Below are positions 9,004 to 16,637 of a stretch of 64,000 bases of DNA, piece by piece. A model generated the notes under the pieces. The model did no database searches, was not told where the DNA came from, and was given only the letters and a program-made list of their open reading frames with translations. The stretch covers positions 4,180,501 to 4,244,500 of the forward strand of contig NZ_CP050700.1 of the NCBI RefSeq assembly GCF_010646885.2, written 5' to 3'. This DNA comes from Desulfopila sp. IMCC35008. GTDB taxonomy: Bacteria; Desulfobacterota; Desulfobulbia; Desulfobulbales; Desulfocapsaceae. The stretch's first letter is position 1. Each line of letters begins with the position of its first letter. The position numbers and the translations under genes are program-made.

Positions 9004-10021
9004 TCAATTCTTCGGCCATTCTATCGGCGATAACATGGGTAGGGCGCTTCATACTTTTTGACTGGCGCAGGATATCTGTAACCGTTTCACCTATCATTTC
9101 TGTTTTCTGCCTGGCACGACCTGCATCATACGTCTGGCCAATTTCACAACTGATATTTATAACACCACCAGCATTCGCCGCGTAATCAGGAACGTAAAGA
9201 ATATCCCTGGCATCAAGTAAATCACCATCCGCCCTTTCCAGAAGCTGATTATTGGCGCTCCCTGCAACTATCGAACAATGCAGCCGGGGGATGGTGAAAC
9301 TGTTCAAGATCCCACCTAAAGCACAGGGACAAAAAATGTCACAGGCAGCGCCGTAGATATCCTCGGGTTCTACTGCATGAAACTTTACATTTTTTTGTAA
9401 TTCGGAAAGATTGTTCTGGTTGATGTCCGTCGCGAAAATGGTGCAGCCATCATTGGCCAGCAGGCGAGCAAGCCTGCCTCCGGTTTCACCAACACCCTGG
9501 ATGGCAATCCGCAGCCCTTTCAGGTCGTCGTGTCCAAACTTGAATTGCACGCACGCCCTGATCGCACAATAAACACCATAGGCGGTAAAGGGACTCGGAT
9601 TACCTGAAGCACCGACAGTCGCCACATGTTTTGTGTGTCGTTTGACCGCCACCATATCCTCGACAGTCGAGTTCACATCCTCTGCCGTGATATACCTGCC
9701 ATGAAGAGTCTCTACAAACTGGCCCACAGATTCGAACATGGCACCCCGGTCAACCTTCTCCAGATCGGCCCGGACAACACATTTCCCCCCGCCGAGAGAC
9801 AGCCTGGCAAGGCTATTTTTATAGGTCATGCCTTTACTGAGCCGCAACACATCTGTCAACGCATCATCATCACAGATGTAATTCCACACCCTGCAACCAC
9901 CGAGGGCCGGGCCCCGGTTCGAGTTATGAACAGCAATCCAGGCGGAAAATCCCACTTCTTCGTTATCGCACCGGACCACTTCCTCATAATCGGTACTATT
10001 CAACGTAGTGTATCTATTCAT
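8981..10021 (-). CDS. Glu/Leu/Phe/Val dehydrogenase (leucine dehydrogenase-like)
   Basis: NAD-dependent amino acid dehydrogenase, about 346 residues from the ATG at 10021. Alternative starts at 10039 (ATG) and 10057 (TTG) would only lengthen the N-terminus; the 10021 start gives the same lead length as known leucine dehydrogenases. The substrate domain has GPALGGCRVW and the catalytic lysine region SLGGGKCVV. The NAD domain has IQGVGETGGRLARLL. It would convert leucine, valine or isoleucine to the 2-oxo acid plus ammonia. It is last in the vor operon, 49 bases after vorC, so its product would feed the Vor enzyme. Substrate preference is inferred from length and context. Confidence 0.85.
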   Translation of the reverse strand: MNRYTTLNSTDYEEVVRCDNEEVGFSAWIAVHNSNRGPALGGCRVWNYICDDDALTDVLRLSKGMTYKNSLARLSLGGGKCVVRADLEKVDRGAMFESVGQFVETLHGRYITAEDVNSTVEDMVAVKRHTKHVATVGASGNPSPFTAYGVYCAIRACVQFKFGHDDLKGLRIAIQGVGETGGRLARLLANDGCTIFATDINQNNLSELQKNVKFHAVEPEDIYGAACDIFCPCALGGILNSFTIPRLHCSIVAGSANNQLLERADGDLLDARDILYVPDYAANAGGVINISCEIGQTYDAGRARQKTEMIGETVTDILRQSKSMKRPTHVIADRMAEELIMLGVAA

Positions 10022-10070
10022 GACGCTCTCTACTCTCATCTCTTGATTTACCGGCAATCACGAAAAGCCC

Positions 10071-10640
10071 CTATGCAGCTTTTCGTGGCTCGACATCTAC
10101 GGAGACTACCTCCATACCCTTCTCCAACACCTTCATATTCAGTGTAAGCATCTTTGCAGACCTGGTACCGAAAACCTTCTTGAAGGCCTCGATAACATTT
10201 ACCAGCTTGGGTGAACCGGTTAACGCCATGTAAGCTCCAAGCATTATCATATTGGCAGCCTTCGGGTCACCACAGGCTGCAGCCAGTTCATTGGCAGCAA
10301 TAGGATAAACGCGGACATCCCGGCGGTGCCCCTGCTTATGGATCAATGAACTGTTCATCAGGATCTGACCACCGGGTACAACACTTTTTTCAAAACGTTC
10401 AAACGAGGGCAGATTCATAACGATCAGGCTGGTGGCATTGGTCGTTACAATTGGCGAGCCAACCGGCCCATCTGACACGACCACACTGCAATAAGCCGTT
10501 CCACCCCTCATTTCAGGACCATAGGAAGGCATCCAGGTAACATTTTTGCCCTCGAGCATACCGGCATACGCTAACATCTGTCCAAGCGACATCACGCCCT
10601 GACCTCCAAAACCGGCACAGAGAACTCTTTCAGTAAGCAT
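10071..10640 (-). CDS. 2-oxoacid:ferredoxin oxidoreductase gamma subunit (VorC-like)
   Basis: Gamma subunit of 189 residues, opening with VLCAGFGGQGVMSLGQMLAY, the intact GxGGQG motif of the POR/KOR gamma family. PSYGPEMRGGTAYCSVVVS and VGSPIVTTNATSLIVMN follow, both standard in this family. It starts one base after the vorA stop, so translation is coupled. It works with VorD, VorB and VorA as a separate-chain heterotetramer, unlike the fused beta-gamma enzyme 1-3 kb away. Confidence 0.9.
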   Translation of the reverse strand: MLTERVLCAGFGGQGVMSLGQMLAYAGMLEGKNVTWMPSYGPEMRGGTAYCSVVVSDGPVGSPIVTTNATSLIVMNLPSFERFEKSVVPGGQILMNSSLIHKQGHRRDVRVYPIAANELAAACGDPKAANMIMLGAYMALTGSPKLVNVIEAFKKVFGTRSAKMLTLNMKVLEKGMEVVSVDVEPRKAA

Positions 10641-10641
10641 T

Positions 10642-11385
10642 TCAGACCTCCTCCGGTGTTTTCAGAACACCAAGTGGATAATAGGGGATCATATTTTCCT
10701 CAAGCCACTCAAGGGCTGCAACCGGGCTAAGCCCCCAACCGGTTGGGCAGGTGGAAAGGAGTTCAATAATTGCCAGCCCCCTTTGCTCTCTCTGACAGAC
10801 AAACCCCTTTATAATTGCTTTTTTTGCCTTGCGAATCTCTTTGGGGCTGTGCAACGAAACCCGTTCGACATATGCAGCACCTGGAACCTGGGCGAGCATT
10901 TCGGAAACCTTCAGCGGCATACCGCTCACCTTGGGATTTCTCCCGGCCGGTGCGGTTGTCACCTTTTGCCCTGGCAACGTTGTTGGTGCCATCTGCCCAC
11001 CTGTCATTCCGTAGATAGCATTGTTCACAAAAATAACGGTTATATTTTCTCCCCGGTGAGCGGCATGAACAATCTCCGCGGTACCAATAGAGGCGAGATC
11101 ACCATCTCCCTGGTAGGTAAAGACTGTTTTCTCCGGCACAGACCGCTTGATTCCAGTCGCCACTGCCGGCGCTCTGCCGTGCAAACATTCAATCATATCC
11201 ACATTCAAATAGTTATAGGAGAGGATTGAACAACCCACAGCGGAACAGCCAATGGTATCCCCCAGCAGGTTCAGCTCATCGAGCGCCTCAGCAACCAACC
11301 GGTGAGCGATTCCATGAGTGCAGCCGGGGCAATAATGAGTTGGTGTTTTGGTGAGCCCTTGCGTCTTTTTGAAGATCACGCTCAT
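10642..11385 (-). CDS. vorA: 2-oxoacid:ferredoxin oxidoreductase beta subunit, ThDP-binding (VorA-like)
   Basis: A 247-residue ThDP-binding subunit. Cysteines for the [4Fe-4S] cluster are in YCPGCTHGIAHR, the IGCSAVGCSIL segment and STCPTGWGLSP. The cofactor motif GDGDLASIGTAEIVHAAHRG ends in NNAIYGMTGGQMAPTTLPGQ, as in branched-chain 2-oxoacid oxidoreductases. The start codon overlaps the vorB stop by one base. In the holoenzyme it passes electrons from the hydroxyalkyl-ThDP adduct to the VorD clusters. Confidence 0.9.
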   Translation of the reverse strand: MSVIFKKTQGLTKTPTHYCPGCTHGIAHRLVAEALDELNLLGDTIGCSAVGCSILSYNYLNVDMIECLHGRAPAVATGIKRSVPEKTVFTYQGDGDLASIGTAEIVHAAHRGENITVIFVNNAIYGMTGGQMAPTTLPGQKVTTAPAGRNPKVSGMPLKVSEMLAQVPGAAYVERVSLHSPKEIRKAKKAIIKGFVCQREQRGLAIIELLSTCPTGWGLSPVAALEWLEENMIPYYPLGVLKTPEEV

Positions 11386-12446
11386 TACGAACCTCCTGCC
11401 ATAATGGCTTGCGCCTTATCAACCAGCTCTGCAGGTTCAGGGATCATGCCACCACAACGACCGTAAAAGTGAACCGGCACCCTGCCGTTTACTGCAAGGC
11501 GCACATCATCAATCATCTGTCCGCAGCTCATTTCAACGCAGAGCACCGCCTGGCAAACTGAAGGCAAGTCTTTCAAGGGCTGTTGAGGAAACGGCCATAA
11601 GGTCTGTGGCCGTAGAAGTCCTGCACGGTATCCCTTTTGTCGAAGCTCGTCGATACTATTCCTGGCAATCCTCGCGGTCGAGCCGTAGGCACATAAGACC
11701 AGTTCGGCATCCTCGACCAGATACTCTTCAAAACGAACCTCAGCCTCCTTGATACGCGCATACTTTTCCTGCAGCATCCTGTTGTGTGTTTCTAATCCAG
11801 CGGGGTCGAGCACCAGGGATTTGATCGTTTTAGGTGGGCGGGCATTACCGTGCCCTTCAAGAATCCAGTCCCTGCCTGCCTGTTTTCTTTTATTGACTGA
11901 AACAAACTCAACCGGCTCCATCATCTGGCCAAGCATACCGTCGCTGACGATAAAAACCGGGGTACGATACTTCTGAGACAGGTCAAAAGCTTCCTGCATC
12001 ATGGAAACCGACTCCTGCACCGTCGACGGCGCCAGGGAGAGTATCCTGTAATCACCGTTTCCACCGCCACGGGTCATCTGAAAATAATCGGATTGTGCCG
12101 GCTGAATGCCTCCTATACCTGGGCCACCGCGCATCACATTAACGAGAACACATGGTAGCTCCGTAGCAGCAAGCATAGAGATACCTTCCTGCATCAGAGC
12201 AAGACCCGGCGAGGAGGACGAGGTCATAGCCCGTACTCCGACAGAAGCAGCTCCATACAACATATTAACTGCCGCGATCTCGCTTTCTGCCTGGAGAAAG
12301 AACCCTCCCGCTTGAGCCAACTCGCGTGCAAAATATTCAGGAATCTCGTTTTGGGGGGTTATAGGATACCCAAAGAAATGGGTGCAGCCTCCATGGATTG
12401 CCGCACGAGCGAGTGCTTCGTTGCCTTTCATCAATGTTTTGGCCAT
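11385..12446 (-). CDS. vorB: 3-methyl-2-oxobutanoate:ferredoxin oxidoreductase alpha subunit (VorB)
   Basis: Alpha subunit, 353 residues from the ATG at 12446. An in-frame upstream start at 12551 would run through most of vorD and lacks family sequence, whereas the ATG at 12446 follows GGGAGGAGGGTTGAG. It begins MAKTLMKGNEALARAAIHGG and continues FFGYPITPQNEIPEYFAREL, the signature of the VorB group, then SSSPGLALMQEG. It starts one base after the vorD stop. The enzyme would turn branched-chain 2-oxo acids into acyl-CoA, reducing ferredoxin. Confidence 0.9.
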   Translation of the reverse strand: MAKTLMKGNEALARAAIHGGCTHFFGYPITPQNEIPEYFARELAQAGGFFLQAESEIAAVNMLYGAASVGVRAMTSSSSPGLALMQEGISMLAATELPCVLVNVMRGGPGIGGIQPAQSDYFQMTRGGGNGDYRILSLAPSTVQESVSMMQEAFDLSQKYRTPVFIVSDGMLGQMMEPVEFVSVNKRKQAGRDWILEGHGNARPPKTIKSLVLDPAGLETHNRMLQEKYARIKEAEVRFEEYLVEDAELVLCAYGSTARIARNSIDELRQKGYRAGLLRPQTLWPFPQQPLKDLPSVCQAVLCVEMSCGQMIDDVRLAVNGRVPVHFYGRCGGMIPEPAELVDKAQAIMAGGS

Positions 12447-12447
12447 C

Positions 12448-12687
12448 TCAACCCTCCTCTCCCTTGGGAACACGCGAAATGGTGAGCACCACATCGGGGC
12501 AGATGAGGGCGCAACTGGCACAGCCGATGCATTTATCCGGAGACTGGACATATGCCGGATTGTACCCCTTCACATTAACCAGACCGGTGTCAATAGCGAG
12601 GACAGAACCAGGACAAACGGACACACAAAGCCCACAGCCTTTACAACTGTCGGTAGCGATATGCGGAATCCCTTTCTTACTGGCCAT
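12448..12687 (-). CDS. Ferredoxin-type delta subunit with two [4Fe-4S] motifs (VorD-like)
   Basis: A 79-residue bacterial-type 2[4Fe-4S] protein: CKGCGLCVSVCPGS and CIGCASCALICPDV each give the CxxCxxCxxxCP pattern. A GTG four codons upstream (12699) was rejected because it lies inside the ribosome binding site GGAGGTGAG that serves the ATG at 12687. It is the first gene of the vor operon and would carry electrons from the VorA cluster to soluble ferredoxin. A motif shared with the regulator promoter lies 41 bases upstream. Confidence 0.92.
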   Translation of the reverse strand: MASKKGIPHIATDSCKGCGLCVSVCPGSVLAIDTGLVNVKGYNPAYVQSPDKCIGCASCALICPDVVLTISRVPKGEEG

Positions 12688-12727
12688 ACTCACCTCCACT
12701 GGTAGTTAAATCCCCTGCTTTTGTTTT

Positions 12728-12753
12728 ATAGTATCAAATATGATTTGGTTATG
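12728..12753. promoter_or_regulatory. Operator-like motif in front of the vor operon
   Basis: ATAGTATCAAA followed by a TG-TTTG-GTTATG stretch spans 12728-12753 and recurs almost exactly at 13523-13547 in front of the XRE-cupin regulator. The core holds the small palindrome CAAAT-ATG-ATTTG. It starts about 41 bases before the vorD ATG, in the promoter region. The likely binder is the regulator encoded at 12949-13524, which is inference. Confidence 0.55.
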
Positions 12754-12948
12754 TCAAACAAGGAAAAGAGTTCAATCACACCCCGAGCCAATAAATTATG
12801 AACAATATTTTCAATTAATTAACATGGGAAAGGCCTTCCCAGCGGATAGTCTTGCCGCCAACATTTTTCACTCAGGAGAACAAAGACAAACAGGTACAGG
12901 GAAAACGTATGACGATTGGTATACGGCAGATAAGAGAGAGAACAACAA

Positions 12949-13524
12949 TCAGAGAGGCCTGTATATTACGACAAGTGTCTTGGCAGGTCCGCCGACCCCC
13001 CTGTAACCATGCGGAAGCACCGAATCAAAATAGAGGCTGTCCCCTTCCTCAAGAACAACGGTCTCCTCTCCATAACAAAACTCAAGCCGACCTTCGAGGA
13101 CATAAAGGAATTCCTCACCACGGTGATTGTTATATACGATATCAGTTGATTCACGCTCTTCCATGTGAACGATAAAAGGCTCCATGCTCTTATCTATCTT
13201 AGGGTAAGCGAGCGGTTCATACTGATAACCTATATGGGAAATATGCGGTCCCTTGGCCACCCCATATCGATCTTCTTTGCGAGTCACGATCATATTGCTT
13301 TTCTGTGGCGATTCCTGAAAAAAGTGACCTATCGGCACCCCCAGCGCAGTGGCAATCTTTAACAGGGTGGCGATAGGCGGAGTAACCAGATTATTTTCTA
13401 TTTGCGAAAGATTCGGCTTGGACAGACCAGTCAAATTTGCGAGATCCTGAAGAGTTAAATCTCTCTTGTTCCTTAGTTTTCTGACCTGGTTTCCAAGATC
13501 GAGTGAAGCGAGAGCATCTTTCAT
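12949..13524 (-). CDS. XRE-family transcriptional regulator with C-terminal cupin domain
   Basis: A 191-residue cytosolic regulator. Residues 10-65 form an HTH_3 domain (VRKLRNKRDLTLQDLANLTG, LSKPNLSQIENN). Residues 115-190 form a cupin barrel, with HRGEEFLYVLEGRLEFCYGE and DSLYFDSVLPHGYRG, which probably senses a small ligand. Proteins of this design often control amino acid or aldehyde metabolism genes. It lies upstream of and in the same direction as the vor operon, with 261 bases to vorD. The same sequence motif sits over its own start and before vorD, implying autoregulation and control of vor. The ribosome binding site is weak (CAGG) and lies within the motif. Confidence 0.9.
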   Translation of the reverse strand: MKDALASLDLGNQVRKLRNKRDLTLQDLANLTGLSKPNLSQIENNLVTPPIATLLKIATALGVPIGHFFQESPQKSNMIVTRKEDRYGVAKGPHISHIGYQYEPLAYPKIDKSMEPFIVHMEERESTDIVYNNHRGEEFLYVLEGRLEFCYGEETVVLEEGDSLYFDSVLPHGYRGVGGPAKTLVVIYRPL

Positions 13525-13547
13525 AGTATCAAACCTGTTTTGTTATG
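13523..13547. promoter_or_regulatory. Operator-like motif over the start of the XRE-cupin gene
   Basis: ATAGTATCAAACCTGTTTTG plus TTATG at 13523-13547 overlaps the start codon and ribosome binding site of the regulator. It matches the vorD upstream motif at 11 of the first 11 positions and again in the TTATG end, with one base less between. The core CAAAcctgTTTTG is palindromic. A repressor bound here would block its own translation start region or promoter clearance. Confidence 0.55.
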
Positions 13548-14202
13548 CATTTACATATAATTACAGATGAAGGAGCAAAACTCAACTCAAACACCCTTAC
13601 CACCTGTTATCAGGTCACTTCTAGTAATTACACAGCCCCACTAAGCCAAAACCACATTTGAGTCTATTTAATGATATCATAAACCAAAACTTAACTAATT
13701 TTATTTTTCATGACATTTCAAATGCAGTATTGCGTATAAAATAAATTCATCCCGAAATAAAAACGAGCAGAAACTCCCACCTGGCACCCTACTATCCGCC
13801 AGTGTTCCAAATGTGCATCTTGTGCGCCTGCATAGCGCCCATCTACCGCAACCACTACAACGTAGTAATTCCATCAAGACGCCTGTATCACGACATTTTG
13901 TAAAAAAGTTCGCCAAATTTGTAAATATTTCTCGAAACCTTTTCCCGACCCTATTATAGTCTCATTTTTTCAAGGAAAAGCTGGTCTGACCACCACCCTG
14001 TAACACTTATTCAAATAAGCTGATATTGATAAACTTCGAAAACAACAATATCTGAACCGGCAGTAACCCTGTCTAGCCCCTGGCAATTGAGCATTAAGCC
14101 AGGCGGCAAGGTACAAAGTGGTATCTGCCCCGATAACTGATAGTGTATAATAACCGAAATTAACCATTCAATATCAAAAAAACTGCTTTAAAGGAGTCCA
14201 CA
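13548..14202. other. Long intergenic region before the rnf cluster
   Basis: About 650 bases without a supportable gene. The left 450 bases are AT-rich and show no convincing reading frame with a ribosome binding site. A small inverted repeat CCTGGC/GCCAGG lies near 14080-14104. A TATAAT box at 14146-14151, 51 bases before the next start, is a candidate -10 element for the rnf operon, but the -35 region is poor. Confidence 0.4.
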
Positions 14203-14679
14203 ATGACAGATAAACGTCCTGATCAGCCAGCCAGTTGGGAAAATGAAGTATGGGATTCCGATCCATTAATGAAACGTTCCCACATCAACAAGGACACCTA
14301 TCTGACCTGTTGGTGCCCCCATTGCGGAGAGGGGCTTAATGAAGACGACAAGGCCGTTTTCCGAATCGTTAACAAAGCAGGCGAGGTAGGAATCAGCAGG
14401 GTTTCACCCTATCTCAATGTGCTGGACCGGGAAAGCACTATTCATGTGGAAGATGATGAGGAGCTGGCAGATGTTCATTGCCCCCACTGTGATGCCTCCC
14501 TCATCGAACCGGACATGGTCTGCAAGAAAGACAACTGCAAGATGCTTAAATTTCATATTTCGGTATCCAACTCAATCAAATTACTAATCACCCTCTGCGT
14601 CCGCCGGACCTGTCGCTGGTACACAATGAGCGAAGAGGACAACGAACGCCTCATTTTAAGGGATAGTCATGAGTGGTAA
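14203..14679 (+). CDS. Conserved zinc-ribbon protein at the head of the rnf operon (unknown function)
   Basis: A 158-residue soluble protein that I do not recognise by name. It has two zinc-ribbon halves: CWCPHCGEGL near residue 43 and CPHCDASL near residue 98, followed by CKKDNCKM and a further Cys pair in CVRRTC. No signal peptide is visible, so it is cytosolic. The start follows AAAGGAGTCCACA. Its 3' end overlaps the octaheme cytochrome gene by 11 bases, so it is co-translated with the electron-transfer cluster. It may be an assembly or regulatory factor for the complex, which is inferred from position only. Confidence 0.7.
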   Translation: MTDKRPDQPASWENEVWDSDPLMKRSHINKDTYLTCWCPHCGEGLNEDDKAVFRIVNKAGEVGISRVSPYLNVLDRESTIHVEDDEELADVHCPHCDASLIEPDMVCKKDNCKMLKFHISVSNSIKLLITLCVRRTCRWYTMSEEDNERLILRDSHEW

Positions 14680-15301
14680 CAACCGGGGGCGTCGAAACTG
14701 GACCCCAACATTGACAATCGTAACCATTGCAGCACTCGCCGCAGCTGTTTTCGGCAGCATGGCTGACGGAGAGACCAAAAAGGCAGACAGGATATATTTC
14801 CAGAGCAGCGCAGGATCCGTGCTTTTCGATCATGGAGAGCATGGTCGATCTATCGACTCATGCGCCTCGTGCCATCACGATCTCTACAGTGCAGAACAAG
14901 CAACAAGTTGCGCAGAATGCCACGACGACGATGTCGAGGCGGATGAGTTCGAGCATACCGAATTAAAGGAAATCCACAGTCGCGACTGTGCCAAATGTCA
15001 CGAACCAAGCGGAGAGGAAAATCGGGCTGCATCATGCCGCGAGTGTCATCCAGGCAAACAGGAAAGCGAGCAACGCACTCTCAGCTGCACGGAATGTCAC
15101 GATGACAGCTACTCCCCGGATATGATGGCCCACGATGAGTACATGGACGCCGGTGAACACACCTGTACGGGCTGCCACGCCCCCCGGTCTGTCTCGGAAT
15201 CCTTCCATACAAACTGTACACCATGCCACCTGGAGTCTGCACCGGACAGATTTGCCGAAGCCGACGGTGCTGTAAAGTGTGCAGCTTGCCATTTACGATA
15301 A
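14669..15301 (+). CDS. Octaheme c-type cytochrome associated with Rnf
   Basis: A 210-residue exported cytochrome with eight CxxCH heme motifs: CASCH, CAECH, CAKCH, CRECH, CTECH, CTGCH, CTPCH, CAACH. The N-terminus (RGRRNW followed by a hydrophobic stretch to about residue 30) is a signal peptide or uncleaved membrane anchor, placing the hemes in the periplasm. Early HHD and distal His residues resemble the tetraheme cytochrome c3 arrangement repeated. Multiheme cytochromes next to rnfC are known from Desulfovibrio and Methanosarcina, where they exchange electrons with the Rnf complex. It would pass electrons between RnfG on the periplasmic side and soluble cytochromes or the quinone pool. Confidence 0.92.
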   Translation: MSGNNRGRRNWTPTLTIVTIAALAAAVFGSMADGETKKADRIYFQSSAGSVLFDHGEHGRSIDSCASCHHDLYSAEQATSCAECHDDDVEADEFEHTELKEIHSRDCAKCHEPSGEENRAASCRECHPGKQESEQRTLSCTECHDDSYSPDMMAHDEYMDAGEHTCTGCHAPRSVSESFHTNCTPCHLESAPDRFAEADGAVKCAACHLR

Positions 15302-15314
15302 GGATGTTTCACTC

Positions 15315-16637
15315 ATGCAAGGACTGTTGAAACTATTAAAAAAGGAACCGGCACTTCCAAGCCTGGCGGCGTACGACCCTGTCATTCGCCAGATTGACGA
15401 CCCGGATCATGTTGTTATCCCTCTTGAGTACCCGGGCAGGGTACGCTATCTCCCGATTGTCGAGACAGGAGATACCGTCCGCAAGGGACAGGTTATCGGT
15501 AAGTCTAGAGTTGGCAACAGCGTTATCGCCTCTATAAGCGGCAAGGTAAAGGACATCACCACAGTCTGGACTGCACAATCAGTCCATTCTCCTGCCATCG
15601 TTATAGAGAACGACGGCGGTGAACCTCTTGCTCCTGAAGAGATTTTCGACACCAACGTTCGTCAAGGCGACCTGGAGTCGGCAATGGACAGGATGCGCAG
15701 CGCGGGCGTGGCCCCGCCCTGGACATTATCCGGACGAGAGTGGGAAGAGGAAGGTGAGCTGGCTGACCTGCCACCCGTCAACACCGTCATTATTACCGGT
15801 GTTCGCCAGGAAACAACCATACTCACCTCCCAATTGCTTCTTGAGCAGCAGAGTAAAAAAGTTGCCAAAGGCCTTAAACAGATAGCTGCATTTATACCAG
15901 GCGCCCGCATTTGCCTCACCGCTCCCGAGCATCTCAGGTCCTGGGCCGAGCCAATATTCAACGATCTGGCGGAGCTCGTTTTTCTTCGGGACAACTATAC
16001 CGCCCGTATTGAGCGTGAGGTTATCGCCACCCTTATAGGACACCGCATTCCAAACAGGGAAAGTTACCGGTATCACGGCATTACCGTACTGGATGTAGAG
16101 TACCTGCTGGCCATGGTCGATGCGCTGGATGGGGTTGCAGCCCTTACCCAGAAATGTATAACCATAAGCGGGACCACGATCGACAAGGCCGTAACTGTCC
16201 GATTTCCACTAGGCAGTTCACTGGCCCATGTCCTGGCAAGCCAGGGCTTAAAAGCCTCAGATTTTACCCGGCCAGTTGTCGGGGGCCCCATGATGGGTTT
16301 TGCCCAATACTCAGACCAGGCACCTCTTACCTATAATAATGGCATCTATCTCATAGCAGACGATGTCAACCCATTTGACACCATCGCCCCCTGCATAAAC
16401 TGCGGCAGGTGTGCCAGGGTGTGCCCCGTAAATATCCAAGTCCACCTGGTTAACCGGATGATAGAATTCGGTCAGCTCGAATCAGCAAGAACGCTTCACC
16501 CGGAGGCATGTCACGAGTGCGGGCTGTGTGCTCATGTCTGCCCGGCAGAGCGACCCATCGTTCAACTCCTCCACTTCTGCAACCACGACATGATCCACGG
16601 TGAGCGTTTCACCTGGGCCGCCGGAGGTGACTCATGA
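15315..16637 (+). CDS. rnfC: Rnf complex subunit RnfC, lacking the NADH/FMN site motifs
   Basis: A 440-residue peripheral subunit. ATG 15315 was chosen because AAGGA precedes it; an in-frame ATG at 15279 lies inside the cytochrome gene. Residues 30-110 are the barrel-sandwich (lipoyl-like) part. The C-terminal clusters are intact: CINCGRCARVCP and CHECGLCAHVCP. The VVGGPMMGFAQ motif is also intact. Where RnfC normally has GLGGAGFPT and the ECEPYxTAD flavin loop (about residues 130-175) the sequence instead reads GVAPPWTLSGREWEEEG and TGVRQETTILTSQLLLEQ. The NADH and FMN binding motifs are therefore missing. Family membership is firm; loss of NADH oxidation or reduction is inferred. Confidence 0.9.
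   Translation: MQGLLKLLKKEPALPSLAAYDPVIRQIDDPDHVVIPLEYPGRVRYLPIVETGDTVRKGQVIGKSRVGNSVIASISGKVKDITTVWTAQSVHSPAIVIENDGGEPLAPEEIFDTNVRQGDLESAMDRMRSAGVAPPWTLSGREWEEEGELADLPPVNTVIITGVRQETTILTSQLLLEQQSKKVAKGLKQIAAFIPGARICLTAPEHLRSWAEPIFNDLAELVFLRDNYTARIEREVIATLIGHRIPNRESYRYHGITVLDVEYLLAMVDALDGVAALTQKCITISGTTIDKAVTVRFPLGSSLAHVLASQGLKASDFTRPVVGGPMMGFAQYSDQAPLTYNNGIYLIADDVNPFDTIAPCINCGRCARVCPVNIQVHLVNRMIEFGQLESARTLHPEACHECGLCAHVCPAERPIVQLLHFCNHDMIHGERFTWAAGGDS

Noticed and set aside
12447..12551. Longer vorB start at 12551
   Set aside because: It would overlap nearly half of vorD out of frame, and the ATG at 12446 has a strong ribosome binding site and the family N-terminus.
13701..14167. Two minus-strand frames of 65-71 codons before rnf
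   Set aside because: No ribosome binding sites, odd composition and no recognisable protein features.
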